From Thermothelomyces thermophilus ATCC 42464 (taxonomy: Eukaryota; Ascomycota; Sordariomycetes; Sordariales; Chaetomiaceae), in the NCBI RefSeq assembly GCF_000226095.1, contig NC_016474.1, positions 1,240,001-1,304,000 of the forward strand: 64,000 bases of DNA, in the 5' to 3' direction. Below the pieces are notes generated by a model. That model saw only the letters and a program-made list of their open reading frames with translations, was not told the origin of the DNA and ran no database searches. The translations under genes were made by a program, and so were the position numbers. This document shows positions 36,710 to 48,458 of the stretch, in pieces. Within the stretch, counting starts at the first letter, position 1, and every line of letters begins with the position of its first letter.

Positions 36710-38531
36710 CGGAAACGGCGATCAGGAGGGCATGAATGCAGAGAAACAGCAGCAGCAACAACATGGCGGCGGTAGCGCTGACGAGGGAGACATCAGCAAT
36801 ATCCAGGGTAATGACGACGACGCCGGCGGCGGCGGCGACACGAGCTGCGAGATCTCGCCGTCCATGGTGGACAGCGGCAGCGCCCCGCAGCTGATCATGC
36901 CCAGCATCAAAATGCCCAGCCGCCGGCCCTTCACCGACGATGGCAAGCGCATGGGCCGCCTCAAGGTGCTGATCGCCGGCGACAGCGGCGTGGGCAAGAC
37001 GTCGCTGATCAAGGCGATCGTGCAGTCGTGCGACCACATCGTGCACGTCGACCCCATCAACCCTTCGCCCTCGTCATCGTCGGTGGTTATGGGCAGGTCC
37101 GGCCTGACGGGCGCCGCCGGGGGAGTCGGGAGCGCGAGACAGAAGGCCGGCAGCAGGCGGCAGTCTGCGAGGGAGAGTGCGCAGGGAACGACCCAGATCA
37201 CCGAGATCTACGCGAGCACGAAGCCGTACCCGGAGTGGTGGTCCGAGGTGGACGATCTCAGGGTGCTGCGGCGGAGGAAGAGCCTGGGAGACTCGGTGCT
37301 GGATCGGAATATCTGCTTTGTCGACACGCCGGGATACGGGAGCGGCTCATCTGTGGGTCATCCCCCCCCCCCCCCCCAAACGGGCCTGTGGTTTATCTGA
37401 GCTGACCTCCCGTCGCAGTCAATGGACACGATAACACCCGTATCGCAATATATCGAAGCTCATCTGCAGCGGATAAGCTCGAACTCGCTGAGCGATGGGG
37501 ACCTGTTGAACCTACTGGGTGGAGAAGGCGGTGTCCAGGTTGACGCCGTGTTCTACTTGGTTTCAAACCGTAAGATGCTCGCATATCCTTGTTGAAGAAG
37601 AGGGGGTTGGAGGAGTCAGGACTCTCGCTAACATTTCTCCCCAGGCCTCCGACCTGTTGACATTGAATACCTTCGGCAACTCTCTCCCTTCACGAACATC
37701 ATCATCCTGCTTGCCCAGGCAGACCTGATGTCTGCCGATCAGATCGCGGCCAGCAAAGCCCAGATTCACGGCCAGCTCAAGGAAGCCGACATCCGCCTCT
37801 TCTCCTTCTCCCTCCCGTCATCCCCAACAGACGCGGACAAGCAGGGCGTCTACGCCGTCTCCAACGCGACCGGTTCCGATCACGACACGATGGATGCCAG
37901 CCTGCTCATGTCGCCAGACTACGTCCAGCCCCTGGCCCCCTCCGAACTCTGCACTCTCGTAGCCGACGTCTTCTCCCCCGGCGGCGTCGCCCGCCTCCGC
38001 CACGCCGTGGCACGCAAATATGTCCAGTGGCGCGCCTCGTCAGGCCAATCCCGCACGTCGTCCTCTCTGTTCTCCACCCCGTCTCTGTCCCGCCACAACC
38101 AAGCCTCCCCCCTCTCCCTCTCCCTCTCCCTCCAGCGGACGTCGGAGGCGGGAACGTCCAACTCGTACGCGCTCGCCCGCCTGGCCGACCACGCGCAGCG
38201 CGAAGAGCGCCTCGCGCAGGTGCGCCTGGCCAACTGGGCCGCCGACCTGCAGAGGAGCCTCGCGCGGGAGCGGGAGGAGTACGCGAGCCTCGCCAGGAAG
38301 GAGCGGGCGCTGTGGCTGGCCGAGCGCATGGGCGAGTGCGTGCGCGACGGGGACCTGGGCAGCCTGGTCGTTTCCGAACGGTCACGGTCTCGTTTGGGAG
38401 TGGCGACCGATGCTAGTAATAGGGACGAGGAAGGGAGGACGAGGGCGCCGCGGCGGCAGAGGAGGGGCAGGGCAGGGCAGGGGGACGCGAAGGAGGATTA
38501 TTGCCATCATTCTTCTCATCGTCATTGTCAT

Positions 38532-38571
<40 letters not shown>

Positions 38572-38786
38572 GACAACAGCAGAGTCAGCAGCACAAGCAG
38601 GACCCGCTTGGTCTGCTGGAAGTGGCCGACGAACTGAGGCACAAGGGCCTGGTCGCCCTCGAGCTGCTGGGTGGAATCGGCGTGCTGGGCGGGCTGGCGC
38701 TGTGGGTGACCAGGAACTACCTGCACCTGCAACCGTACGGCTGGTTGGCCGCCGAGTGGGAGCGTTTCTGGTACGGTCAGCGGTAA
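36066..38786 (+). CDS. Septin-like GTPase with Asn tract and C-terminal membrane segment
   Basis: Three exons, 36066-37352, 37419-37569 and 37645-38786, give about 859 residues. The first 280 residues are disordered, with an Asp run then 22 consecutive asparagines (residues 194-215). A septin-type G domain follows: P-loop GDSGVGKTSL (about 305), G3 DTPGYG, and a G4-like AQAD in place of the septin AKAD. Motifs around YIEAHLQRISS and LRPVDIEYLRQLSPFTNII match septins (VDACLYFI/ HGLRPLDIEFMKRL-like region). After the G domain comes a charged helical, probably coiled-coil region (AQREERLAQVRLANWAADLQ). A Gln/His tract and one hydrophobic segment near the C-terminus (LLGGIGVLGGLALWV) follow. This is a fungal septin-like family, not one of the core septins. 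The tail segment suggests membrane anchoring, which is an inference. The function is unknown to me. Confidence 0.85.
36645..36710 (+). repeat. Pure AAC trinucleotide tract (22 Asn codons)
   Basis: Twenty-two uninterrupted AAC codons follow a GAC-rich run at 36618-36644 inside the septin-like gene. Codon purity indicates recent slippage, so length should vary between strains. Confidence 0.95.
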
Positions 38787-41700
38787 CGGCCTCTTTTTTT
38801 GCTGGGCTGGCTGGCTACCCCGGCTGCTACTACTAACCTAACGGCAACTACTACGTTCCACCTCCTTTCTCAAAGGTCTTCCTACGTTATCTTGGTATCA
38901 TTTCTCCGCACTTACAATCATTTACAGGGCGTTTTGGCGCGCTATAATGTCTCATAACGGCATGCGTGGCTGGGGCTCGTCGCTGGTTTGTTTTGCGTCG
39001 GCGAGGATGATGCCACCGGACCGCGGGTGAAGTATTCACGGATCTTCTCGCTTGGTGTATGTACAGAAGACGTGGGTGTTAAGCGTGGGGGAGTCAAAGG
39101 GTTTTGGAGGGGGTGGGTAAAGGGGTTTATTGTTGGCATTGCATGTTGAGGGCTGGATGTTCGTTCTTTTTCTGCTTTCTATTCTTCTTCTTCTCTCTTC
39201 CAGTGGGATGCTAGGGGCTCATGGTTTACACTGCTCGGTCGACAATATTTTACTTCAGCTCATTTTCTTCATATGTTGAGTTGCAAGACGGACCTTGGTT
39301 GGTGGTCACTTCATACGGTGATCGGCTCTCCCATGATATCACACGTTTCCAATACTTTGGCAGGACCATGGGCAGCTTCATTCCGTGCAAGCCCATTTTG
39401 AGTCTTGGGCAGGGGATTATGAGGATGTGGAAGAGCAGATGAAGCAGCTTTCGCCTCGGGCTTTGCTCTGGCCAACGCCAGGTTCATTACAAATCCTTCT
39501 ATTCAATGTTGAGGCTGGTACAGGCCATGCATAGGTAGGGTATGTGTGGCACTTGCATGTACGGATCACATCCTCGATTGATTCGGCTCTCGAAGGTGAA
39601 GAGGAAAAATGGGAAATAAAATGGTATAACTCACCCCTTCGCAATCATCGGTAAGAGGTTATGCCGTATTGTTTTGCTGATTTGGCTTCGAGTTTCAGTA
39701 CCCAGTGCTGCTTTGACACTTGCACCTTTACCCTGGGCTATGGAAGTCTCGAAGGTTGAGCTACTGGGGCTGGCATTGGTGACTCAAATCATTGAACTAC
39801 GAAGGCACTGCGAATTTGTGGGATGAACCTTCTGCTTTCTGAAGTGAAACAACGAGGCGAGAAATGATGCGACGGTCCGGGCGGACCTTCCGGAGGGCAT
39901 CTCCACTCCTGCGCCCGGTCACCGTTCCACGCTGTTCTCGTGATTCATCTTCACAACTCAAGATTCGTCAAGTTGTTGGCGTGGTCCGCTGGAAAAGCGC
40001 GCGCGGGCTGGCACGAGAAACCACCGGGCCGGTCGATCATCGAGGGGACGGGCATTGCGTGGTCACAAGACAAGACGGACGAGAACGGAAGAAAAGAACA
40101 CGGCTCAAAAAAATTACCAGGTCCGTGGGGGTTGCTCGCGGGAAGCGAGTTGGGGTACTCCGACTTCCTCCGCCTGCGGGATATCCCCAAAATTTCTCTC
40201 AGTGAAGGTTCGAGAACTTGTCACAGATGAACTGAGCGGGAGCCTGTCATGGTCGGGAGTTGTGAAACCACTTCAATGGTTGTGATGTCCCCGAAATATC
40301 TTCGATCTTCATTTTGTCGCGCATTCAAAATTCGTTGCTGCACGGTTTTGAGGGCATTCAGGGACATTGCACAGAACTTAATCTAACGGAGAGTTTCCCC
40401 GCCAAATAACGCGGCTTATCGATAATCGACCCCTCGCGGGAATTCTTGGCATCTAGTTACTGTGTATGAACTTATACGGATTACGGAGTAATGTTAGTGT
40501 AGAAGCACCGGCGAGTTTATCGTATTTCGTATTTCGGATGGTCATTGAACAGGCAAGCGATTAGTACACTAGTACGGATACGGATACAACCTGTCCACGG
40601 AGCACGGAGCAACGGCCGGGATAACCGACCCCGACAATCCAGGCATTCTCCAGGCAACAACTCAATTGCGACCGGCGAGCCACGGAGACTGATTAAAGTT
40701 GCGATGAGCTGATTGGCCGGTGTGCGAGGCTGATTCGTCATCCGGCAAGCCCTTTGGTGCCAGAATATCCAAGTAATCTCGCCAGTCTCGCGATGCGTCA
40801 GCTCGCCAAGGAAAAGGACGGGTTTGCGCACGCGTTGGCCTTGCCGCCGTTTGCCGTTTTGTTTGAGAACAGGCCCCAGAAGAAGAGCGGAATTCTTGAA
40901 ATGCTACGTGACATTTGCACTAGCGTTGCTCGGACACAGAGGGCAGGCTCATGCGGTCAGCGCAGTTACATGTAACTATGTGTGTATGTATGTATAGTAC
41001 TGTAGGCAAAAAGCCCTACAGTGCATCGTACGCTGCGATTTGCGGCTCCGACAGACTGTTCGTGGCTGGAACTGCGCCGTAAGCACATGCGGAACCAAAG
41101 ACTGGGGAAGAGATGAACGAGTGCGAATCCCGTTTGCGATGTGGTGGTGGTGGCTTCCACCACGCCGGTGCCTGTTGAGTAATCAGCCCTACGGACGGAC
41201 TCGGGCGAATCAGGTCACTTTCGTTCCGAACCCCAAGCCCGCAATTTCCCTTCCCCCCCGCGCAGTGACTCGGGCGGTGCAAAACGCGGTGCTCCAATTC
41301 GGTGTTACGGCCGGAACCGAACCCGACGCGCGGTTCCTGCAAAGTCCACACACCGCCGAGAGCTCGTTCGCATTTGATGACCAGTGATTAAACGCGAAAG
41401 AGGCGGTGCAGTGTCTGGGGGACCAGCCATGTTGCGGTGCCGCGAAACGGAGGATTTGCTAATGCAGTTTGTGCTGTCTTAGGTTACTTAGTCGCTGCCG
41501 TCATGCTGTCGCGTATGCTCAGTGGTACGGAAACGAGTGGCATTGCGTCAACTGTCGTTGCGCGTCTCCAAGGTATTGACAGATCAGGCGCCGGAGACCG
41601 CGTCGAGCCAGTGAAGCAGATTGACTGGACAAGCCGAAGCCGCGACGTGCATTGTCGAGGAGAAATGACTCTTGTCGCAGGAATATTGAAGCCTCTTACC

Positions 41701-43061
41701 CATCTTGGGCAATTAGAAATCAGAGTGCGAAACCGCCGTTGAAGCGGGATGGGCGCGGATCGCATGCAGGGAATGAGTGCATCATTCCAGCTTATCAAGA
41801 GTGAAGAGTGAGGGGCGCTGTGGTGACTAATGCACGTCATGGTGGCTGCTGAGCAAAACGAGAAGTACGGATTACAAAAGGCAACAAAATTTTACTAGTA
41901 TAGAAGCGACGAGAAGATACCAAAAGTTCAGCGAAAGTTGCGATAATGCGGGGTGCTCAGCGTTTGCTGATTAAACCACCATCCCGCCCGGACGTACGGT
42001 ACACTTGCGCCGACAAATCCAGATTGTGAGCCTAATAACTCCATGGCAGGCATGGCGGTACACTAAGCCGAGTCGGACGGAACTGTTGCTAGTTGCTATC
42101 CTAGCGTGGTTAACCTAATGCGGATTCCATCCATCCATCAGTCTGACGCAGCGCTGCGTTGCCAGGAAATCATCTGGAGGAACGGGGTTAGGCTGAGACA
42201 TAACTCCGTTCCCCCAGAGGAGTTCCGCCGTTGGCCGAAACGGGAGGTCCAGTGATCCCATGCTCGGCTCTCTCTGTCCGTCCTGGCTGCAACGGGAGAG
42301 TTGATGGACAGCACACCAAAATTGGTGATACGTATCGCGTTTTGTGTTGGGACCAGACAGGCTGGCAAAGTCGGCCTGCACAGGGGGATCAAAGTGCGGC
42401 CAAGCGCGCCAGAGCACCGCAAAAAAAAAGTGCAATGATGTCCAACGGTGCTTCACCGCCGCCGCGTCTCAGTATCGACTACCTTGCGCTGTAGGAGGGG
42501 CGGCGCAGGGCTTGGCCGAGACCGGGTTTCCCTAACCTGCAAGGGTAATTGTGCGCAGATAAAAAAGGGTCGAAAAGGCGGGCCGGGGTGGAGATCGGAT
42601 TCTCGGTTTTTGTCAGCTGCTGCGGATGATACAGCAAGCCGGGTTCTGGTGACCCGCGGTGTCTTGGAAGTCCCGAACACCAAGAGACAGCTAGGATTAC
42701 AAAAGGACTCGTTGGCCGCCCTTTTTCTCGGGCACATGCCCTCCTCCTCAGTCACAAACCAGGCGACACGTAAACTTGTCTTCACCTGGAGAAATTTTAT
42801 CTGAAGAGCTGTTCGCTCATCAAAAGTATCGACAGTCGCTCAGACCGACACGCAAGCCCGACGAACCGCTGAATGGTTTTTGCCCAGTCCTGGCTACCGC
42901 TTGTTCGGCCCACCCCCCACCTGGCCCAACTCACACGCCCCCAAAACCCTGCGAGCCTGCCTAACTCGGCTATCCGCAATCGGCTCTCTCGCCTTGACTC
43001 ACCGATAATAAGAAAACACCCAAGCACGTCAAATTATTAGAGAAACCCGAGGCCCGCCAAA
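38787..43061. other. Gene-poor stretch of 4.3 kb
   Basis: No gene I can support. Frames of 60-118 codons occur on both strands (for example 39864-40205, 41484-41840 and 42448-42804), but none carries a domain, a consistent splice pattern or low-entropy codon use. TACGGATTAC motifs occur at 40475-40484 and 41866-41875, and TACGGAGTA at 40482-40490. The stretch is not AT-rich, so it is not RIP-decayed repeat DNA. Confidence 0.45.
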
Positions 43062-43925
43062 ATGCCTTCTCCTCTTCCCATTTCAGTACCCGGAAACACA
43101 CAACCATCGAAGCTAGCGGGCTCATCGCCGGCATCTCCCGCAGCTCTCCCTTCTCCCTTCCGACCCCGAGCAAACAAGAAGATGTCGATCGCACAAACCT
43201 ACTTCCTCGCCCACAAGGCCAGGGCAAAGCTGTCTTCGGAAGCTGCCCGCCCGGACCACAACCTCCGCCTGCTCGTGGGCCACGCCAACCTGCTCGATTC
43301 GCTCATGCTTGAGCTCGCCGACGCCGAGAGGGAACAAGAGTCGTGGTTCAACCAGTCGGTCCGCGGTGCCTCCCACACCAGCAGCGAGGAGAGGCGCATC
43401 CAATGGGCCGACACCATCGTGGAGGAGCCGGAGCAGGATTGGCGCCGAGAGGACGCCGAGTCCGTTTCGGACTCGGACTCGGACTCGGACTCGGACTTTG
43501 ACGACGATGAGGACATCGAGATGGCGGACGCCGTTCCCCTCTCGAGGATACCTTCACACACTATGCTGCCACACAAGGCGGCCTACCCACCGAGCGTCGC
43601 GGAGGAGGAGGATGAGGACGATGGCATGGACGAGGACGAAGAGGAGGACTTGGCCGAGCTCGCCCTGCGGCGGACCCCATCAAATTCCGCGTCGTCATCC
43701 TCACCTCCTGAACTCGAGGACGACTCGGACGACTCAATAGAAGACGAGTCGATGCCACCATCACCACCTACACCTCTCATCCCTACATTCGAGGGGTCGC
43801 AGAAGGAGAGCACAGACACACCAACGACAATAGACCAAGGAGACAAGGCCGCCTTCTACGAGGAGGGCTACTACCTGCCGCCACGTAACCAGGCGAGGCT
43901 CATCTCGGCGATATCAGTCTACTGA
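43062..43925 (+). CDS. Conserved fungal protein of unknown function
   Basis: A single exon of 287 residues. The conserved-looking part is residues 41-100, beginning MSIAQTYFLAHKARAKL and including DHNLRLLVGHANLLDSLMLE. It reads as an amphipathic helical module I have seen in uncharacterised ascomycete proteins. The rest is acidic and disordered: a Ser-Asp repeat (about 135-150), Glu/Asp runs (about 187-203), several SP/PP sites, then a short conserved C-terminus (AAFYEEGYYLPPRNQARLI). Met 43182 is a plausible alternative start, as the 40 residues before it are Ser/Pro-rich. No signal peptide or membrane segment is seen. I do not recognise a function. Confidence 0.8.
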   Translation: MPSPLPISVPGNTQPSKLAGSSPASPAALPSPFRPRANKKMSIAQTYFLAHKARAKLSSEAARPDHNLRLLVGHANLLDSLMLELADAEREQESWFNQSVRGASHTSSEERRIQWADTIVEEPEQDWRREDAESVSDSDSDSDSDFDDDEDIEMADAVPLSRIPSHTMLPHKAAYPPSVAEEEDEDDGMDEDEEEDLAELALRRTPSNSASSSSPPELEDDSDDSIEDESMPPSPPTPLIPTFEGSQKESTDTPTTIDQGDKAAFYEEGYYLPPRNQARLISAISVY

Positions 43926-46900
43926 GTCGTCCTTTCTTTTTTTTTCATGGTTCTGTCTGTTTCTTCCTTCTGCATGGGTCGGCGTTCGAATGATACCAGA
44001 TACCGGAAGCGAAAAAAGCAAAGCTCTTTTTCTTTGGAATGTTGGGTTGGGTTATTAGATTATCGGGTTTCATTGCATCTCTTACACACCACTCAATACC
44101 TAACATAATGGTGTTGAAAAATGAGGAGGATCTTCGTGGGCCTGTACACACGGCTTTCTTTTCACCCTTCGGCTGGTCGATGGAGTCACACACACACATA
44201 CACCACATTTTCTTACGAGCTAAGAGCTCCCCGCTCCCAGCTACGCAAAGCGTGGGCCGAGGTCGAGTGGGAAGCGCAGAGCTTCAGCTTAGGCTAGACC
44301 GCCGACAACGGCGCTGCCTCTAGGATAGCAACAGAGATGAAGATGCAAATGAAATCATGATCCAGAAACAATTTTCTTGGTGCTCTCCCCACGATTACAC
44401 AGCTTGGCTGATGAATCAATTCGCCCTAACAGGAAATGCGCGGCCACTTGGCGAACCCCTAATGAAGCGAACTTCCAATTGACATCATACCCCAGCTTAT
44501 CCATCCGATCTCTCCTACACTACCAAGTTAAACCCTTCCTGCATCGCTCTACATCGTTTGCCTCCTCGTCGAAAGAAAGATGTGCGAGTCAGCCAAGACC
44601 TTCTCCCACTCTCCTTTCCCCCGCCGGTTACGGATCCCTTATGTCGCGGCGTCCCGCCCTGACGATGAGTGCAAGATTGGCGGCGTGGCGGACGCTCGAA
44701 GCAAGCTGGGGGGAGATCGGTTCCGAGGCGGCGGTATGATTCACAAATATAAGTGGGTCTTGGGATGCATCTGGCCTAGTGTAGATTTGCTTTGCACTTG
44801 CACCCCCCCTTTTCCCCAAGGGTGGGGGTGTCTGTATCACTAGGTAACTCTTGGGTTCTGAGCTGGCTAGTCGGTGTGGGGGTGGAGAGGTGGCAGTTGG
44901 CTCACAGCTCACTCAGCTCACTTTCGGCTTTTAGGCAGACATAAAGTCCTAGCCTAGGTTGTTTTATTAATTGGTGTATGTATGTACAGCACGACTACGG
45001 GACTTCATGATGAAGTTGTCAAACTGTTGCATGCAATCTGTCCGCCATTTGGCAGTGCCTGATGAGGAGGGCGGGGGCGCAATCACCCACATGGCGCCCG
45101 TTTCTTTCTCTCCCTATCGCTCTCTTTCTCTCCCTATCGGTGCCTTTCTCTCCCTATCGCTCTCTTTCTCTGACTTCCATTGGTAGGGCTCACCACAGGG
45201 CAGCACCAAACAAGCTGGCTTGTGAAGTGTCACATGCCGGGGGGGACACGGAGTCGGAGCAAAGGACGGGTTTTTTTCCCGGCTACTGTTTGGGACCGAG
45301 CATTGTGGGATTTTTTTCTTCCTTCTTTTAGGAAGGGGAACCTGGTTACAAAACACGGGGGTGTGGGTGTCCGGGTGACCAAGCAAGGAGCTAGGGGTCG
45401 TTACCTCCGCATTTCGGGCTTTGGGCGAACGAAAGCCGGTCGATGCGTTTCAATTTTTTTGCCCCCGTCTCTCCTCGGCCGCCGCTCGCTTAACTCCTAC
45501 CTTTTTGGGTAATTGACCGTTAAGGTGCGCAATCTCACCAACGGATACCTGCAGGAAATTCTCAGCGTAGAGCAAGACTGGATTAAGTGTAGGGCAGTGC
45601 ATTTGTGCCTGGTCCTGCGTGACTGCGTGGTAATCGCTCAGGTAGGTCTTAGGACTTACGTGGATGTGCCAGGGAGGCGGTGATATGATTCCAAGTTGTA
45701 GCAACACTGCCCGCCCTGTGCGAAGCTCGATTATCGTCGGGTTGATATGCGAGGTTACGTGTGCTTTTTGTCGTGTGTGTTGGGCTTTGGGGCGGGGGTG
45801 GTGGACAGCGTGACCTGACGGTGTGTTGGTGTTGCATGTACAGCTGATTCATCACGGCATCTCGTCATTTCACGCACCTTGGCTTTTTGTTGGTGTCGCG
45901 GGCTCTTTTTTTTCTTTCTTTTCGTGCAAGTGGGGGGTTACCCCCGGCGGCGTTCGATTCGCGGTGGCCGAGGCCGAGACGGTGCCGAGATCCCTCGATG
46001 CCGGGTCGAGTCATTCGGGCCCGTTTGATCAGTGTAAGTTGGATTGACAGTTTCAGGTGCCCTCTCCAAGTTGCGACCAACAGACGGGTCTGCCAGATCG
46101 TCGCTTGTCGATCTGATGCGTGTGTTGGTTTAGCATCGCACTCGCGCCGCAAGGACGAGACAAAACGCTGGAGACTAGTGTAGACGAGACCAGAGCACCT
46201 CCTTGCTTTCTTTGTTGGCCCCTATCCGTTTGTCCATTCTGTACGGATTACACCGACCCTTCTCGCTTCACCGCCTACACGCTCTCGGCAAGGGGTCGGC
46301 GGTGGGGGCGCCTGCACATTCTGCGTGCTCGTCCTTGCAGCATGGACTTGGCACCCCTAACCCTGGCAACCAAGGTCCCTCGGTCCCCACTTTCAGATAA
46401 TGGACTACGGAGGTATGAACTGCAACAATCAATTTGCCCCAGAAACCATCTCTTGCAGTTCCGAGATGGGAGGTGTGGAGGGGAATGCATTCAGACGGCA
46501 CGATATCTCTGCGTATCCAGTGTCTGCTTTCATTCTTCTCGATGATATGAGCAACTGGTTACCACCATTAAGACTGGCCAGGGGTTTTGGAGCGCGATGT
46601 GGGCGACATCGGTTGGCGTCCCTTCGCAAAAAGCCATGACGGGTTGACTTGATCATTGTTATCATGCTTCCCTCTTCTCTCCCCCTCGCTTCCCATCCGA
46701 GTCTCAGTTGCCTCGCCTTCTTCAATGTTGAAGTACCGGGCCTGCAAAGTGTGAAACCCAGAGCACCCCCTATTCCGCAGCGGGCCTGTTTTGAGCCTCA
46801 TCAGGAGTGTCTCTGTCGCCAAAGTCGGGTGGACGGTAATCTGTCCTACGTGTACGAATAGGCTCCTCGGGATTAAACACTTGTAAACGCATACGATGCT

Positions 46901-48458
46901 CTGTTGAGCCTCAGTGGTTGCTGTGGTTGGCCGCCCTGCTCAATCGCTCCTGTGCTAACACTCTATCCCAAACCAAGAGAGCGCATGAATATGGCACAGG
47001 GAACCGCAGGTCCTCTCACAATCAGATGGCACACCCAACTTGAAATCTTATTCAATTTCAGACTATAGAACTGCGACAATGTCATTTGATCCGTCATCTC
47101 GTCTCTACACTCGACGGCACCAAGCGGCCGATACGCTGTCTGCGGCAGCGCGGAAGGGACGTCGACAGGAGGGCCGAAGAGGTTGCTCCAAACCCAGTTC
47201 AACTTCTGTTTACTCACACCTCCTCGGTCGAGGCCGAGGTACCTGCAGGTACCGGCGGTGGTGTGGTGGAGGCGGATTATCGGATCAGCTGTATGGATGT
47301 TCTGAACGAGAAAGCTGTAGCCTACTAGTTTCAGGCCAGTCTATTCCCGAGCTATATAATTTCCTTGGCTTCTTTGGGGGCTATAGAGAAATGCCAAACA
47401 AGAATGGCTTTTAGACGGACCTGACGCAGAGTAACGTGGATGAAAGACTTCGACCCGTTTCCCAAGCACATCTTCTAAATCGCCATTTTGCATTGAACAT
47501 CGAACTTGGGCTCCAAAAGTGATTTGAAATGCTGACCTAAGAGCAGGGAGGTAGGGAGTAGCATAGTGGCAGTATCCCTGCATAGTGCACATCCAACGAT
47601 TTGGAAAGGAAGAGGTAGCACTCGACACCCGGTTGTGAGTGATGGAATGGATGGTATTAGCGAAAGCGAGCTGAGAGAATCGGGCACTAGAAACAGGTTT
47701 GCCGGTTCATATCAGTGTGCCGATCGAAGATCCCTCGGGACCGTTTTCTCGGCTGCAGTGCGACAAGTGCAGGCGCCGTTGACTAGTCGCCTTACGCAGT
47801 CGGGAAAGAAACCCCAAGGCTACACAAGAAGGTATGGCAAGCGCGAATCGGATTGCGGTGTAGGCTCCAATGGGAGGATAACAAACAATCCTGATACTTC
47901 ATAGTTTTCCTCGAGTTCGTTTAGTTTAAATTACGGACAAACGACAAAACCGTGGCCAATCTACGTTAATACATCGGTCGTGCAGTATAGTGAATAGTGC
48001 GCGGTCCAGAGTGCTAGTACCCTGGGTGAGGTAGACGTGCCGTATTCCGGACCACCGAAATCCCACGAGCTATGTGGCGCATGTAGTGTACAATCACCGC
48101 GGAATACGGCGTTGTGTGTTACGCGGAATACTGTGTATACGGATTACATATTGTATGTACCATAATCAGGGTCCATCTCTCCGTAGTATGGAGTAGTACT
48201 CCGTATTCCGCCCTTCGTTCCTTCCTAACCGTTAACAGCCGCGTAATTGCCGGACCCACAAGGCTGATGACGCACTGGCCACATGCCCCTCGGCCTGGGA
48301 AAGTCCCGCTTGCCGATCGGCAAAATTCCCGCTGCCGACGGAGCGAGCGCATCGACGTCACCGGAATCCGCGGGATCCTGCGTCGAAAACGAAGCTTTGA
48401 TCCGAAACAATTGACTGGGGCAACGGCCGAGGCAGAGGCATTCCTAAACACAGCAAGC
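43926..48458. other. Gene-poor stretch of 4.5 kb
   Basis: No supported gene is present. The stretch holds a 20-bp tandem repeat (45101-45180), TACGGATTAC motifs at 46242-46251 and 48138-48147, and TACTCCGTA at 48197-48205. The open frame 48114-48458 runs into CAF17, but family comparison places the CAF17 start at 48459. Short frames elsewhere overlap on opposite strands and look random. Confidence 0.45.
45101..45180. repeat. 20-bp pyrimidine-rich tandem repeat, 3.5 copies
   Basis: Three nearly identical 20-base units of the type TCTCTTTCTCTCCCTATCGC occupy 45101-45120, 45121-45140 and 45141-45160. A fourth unit matches only in its first half. The repeat does not appear to be coding. Confidence 0.9.
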
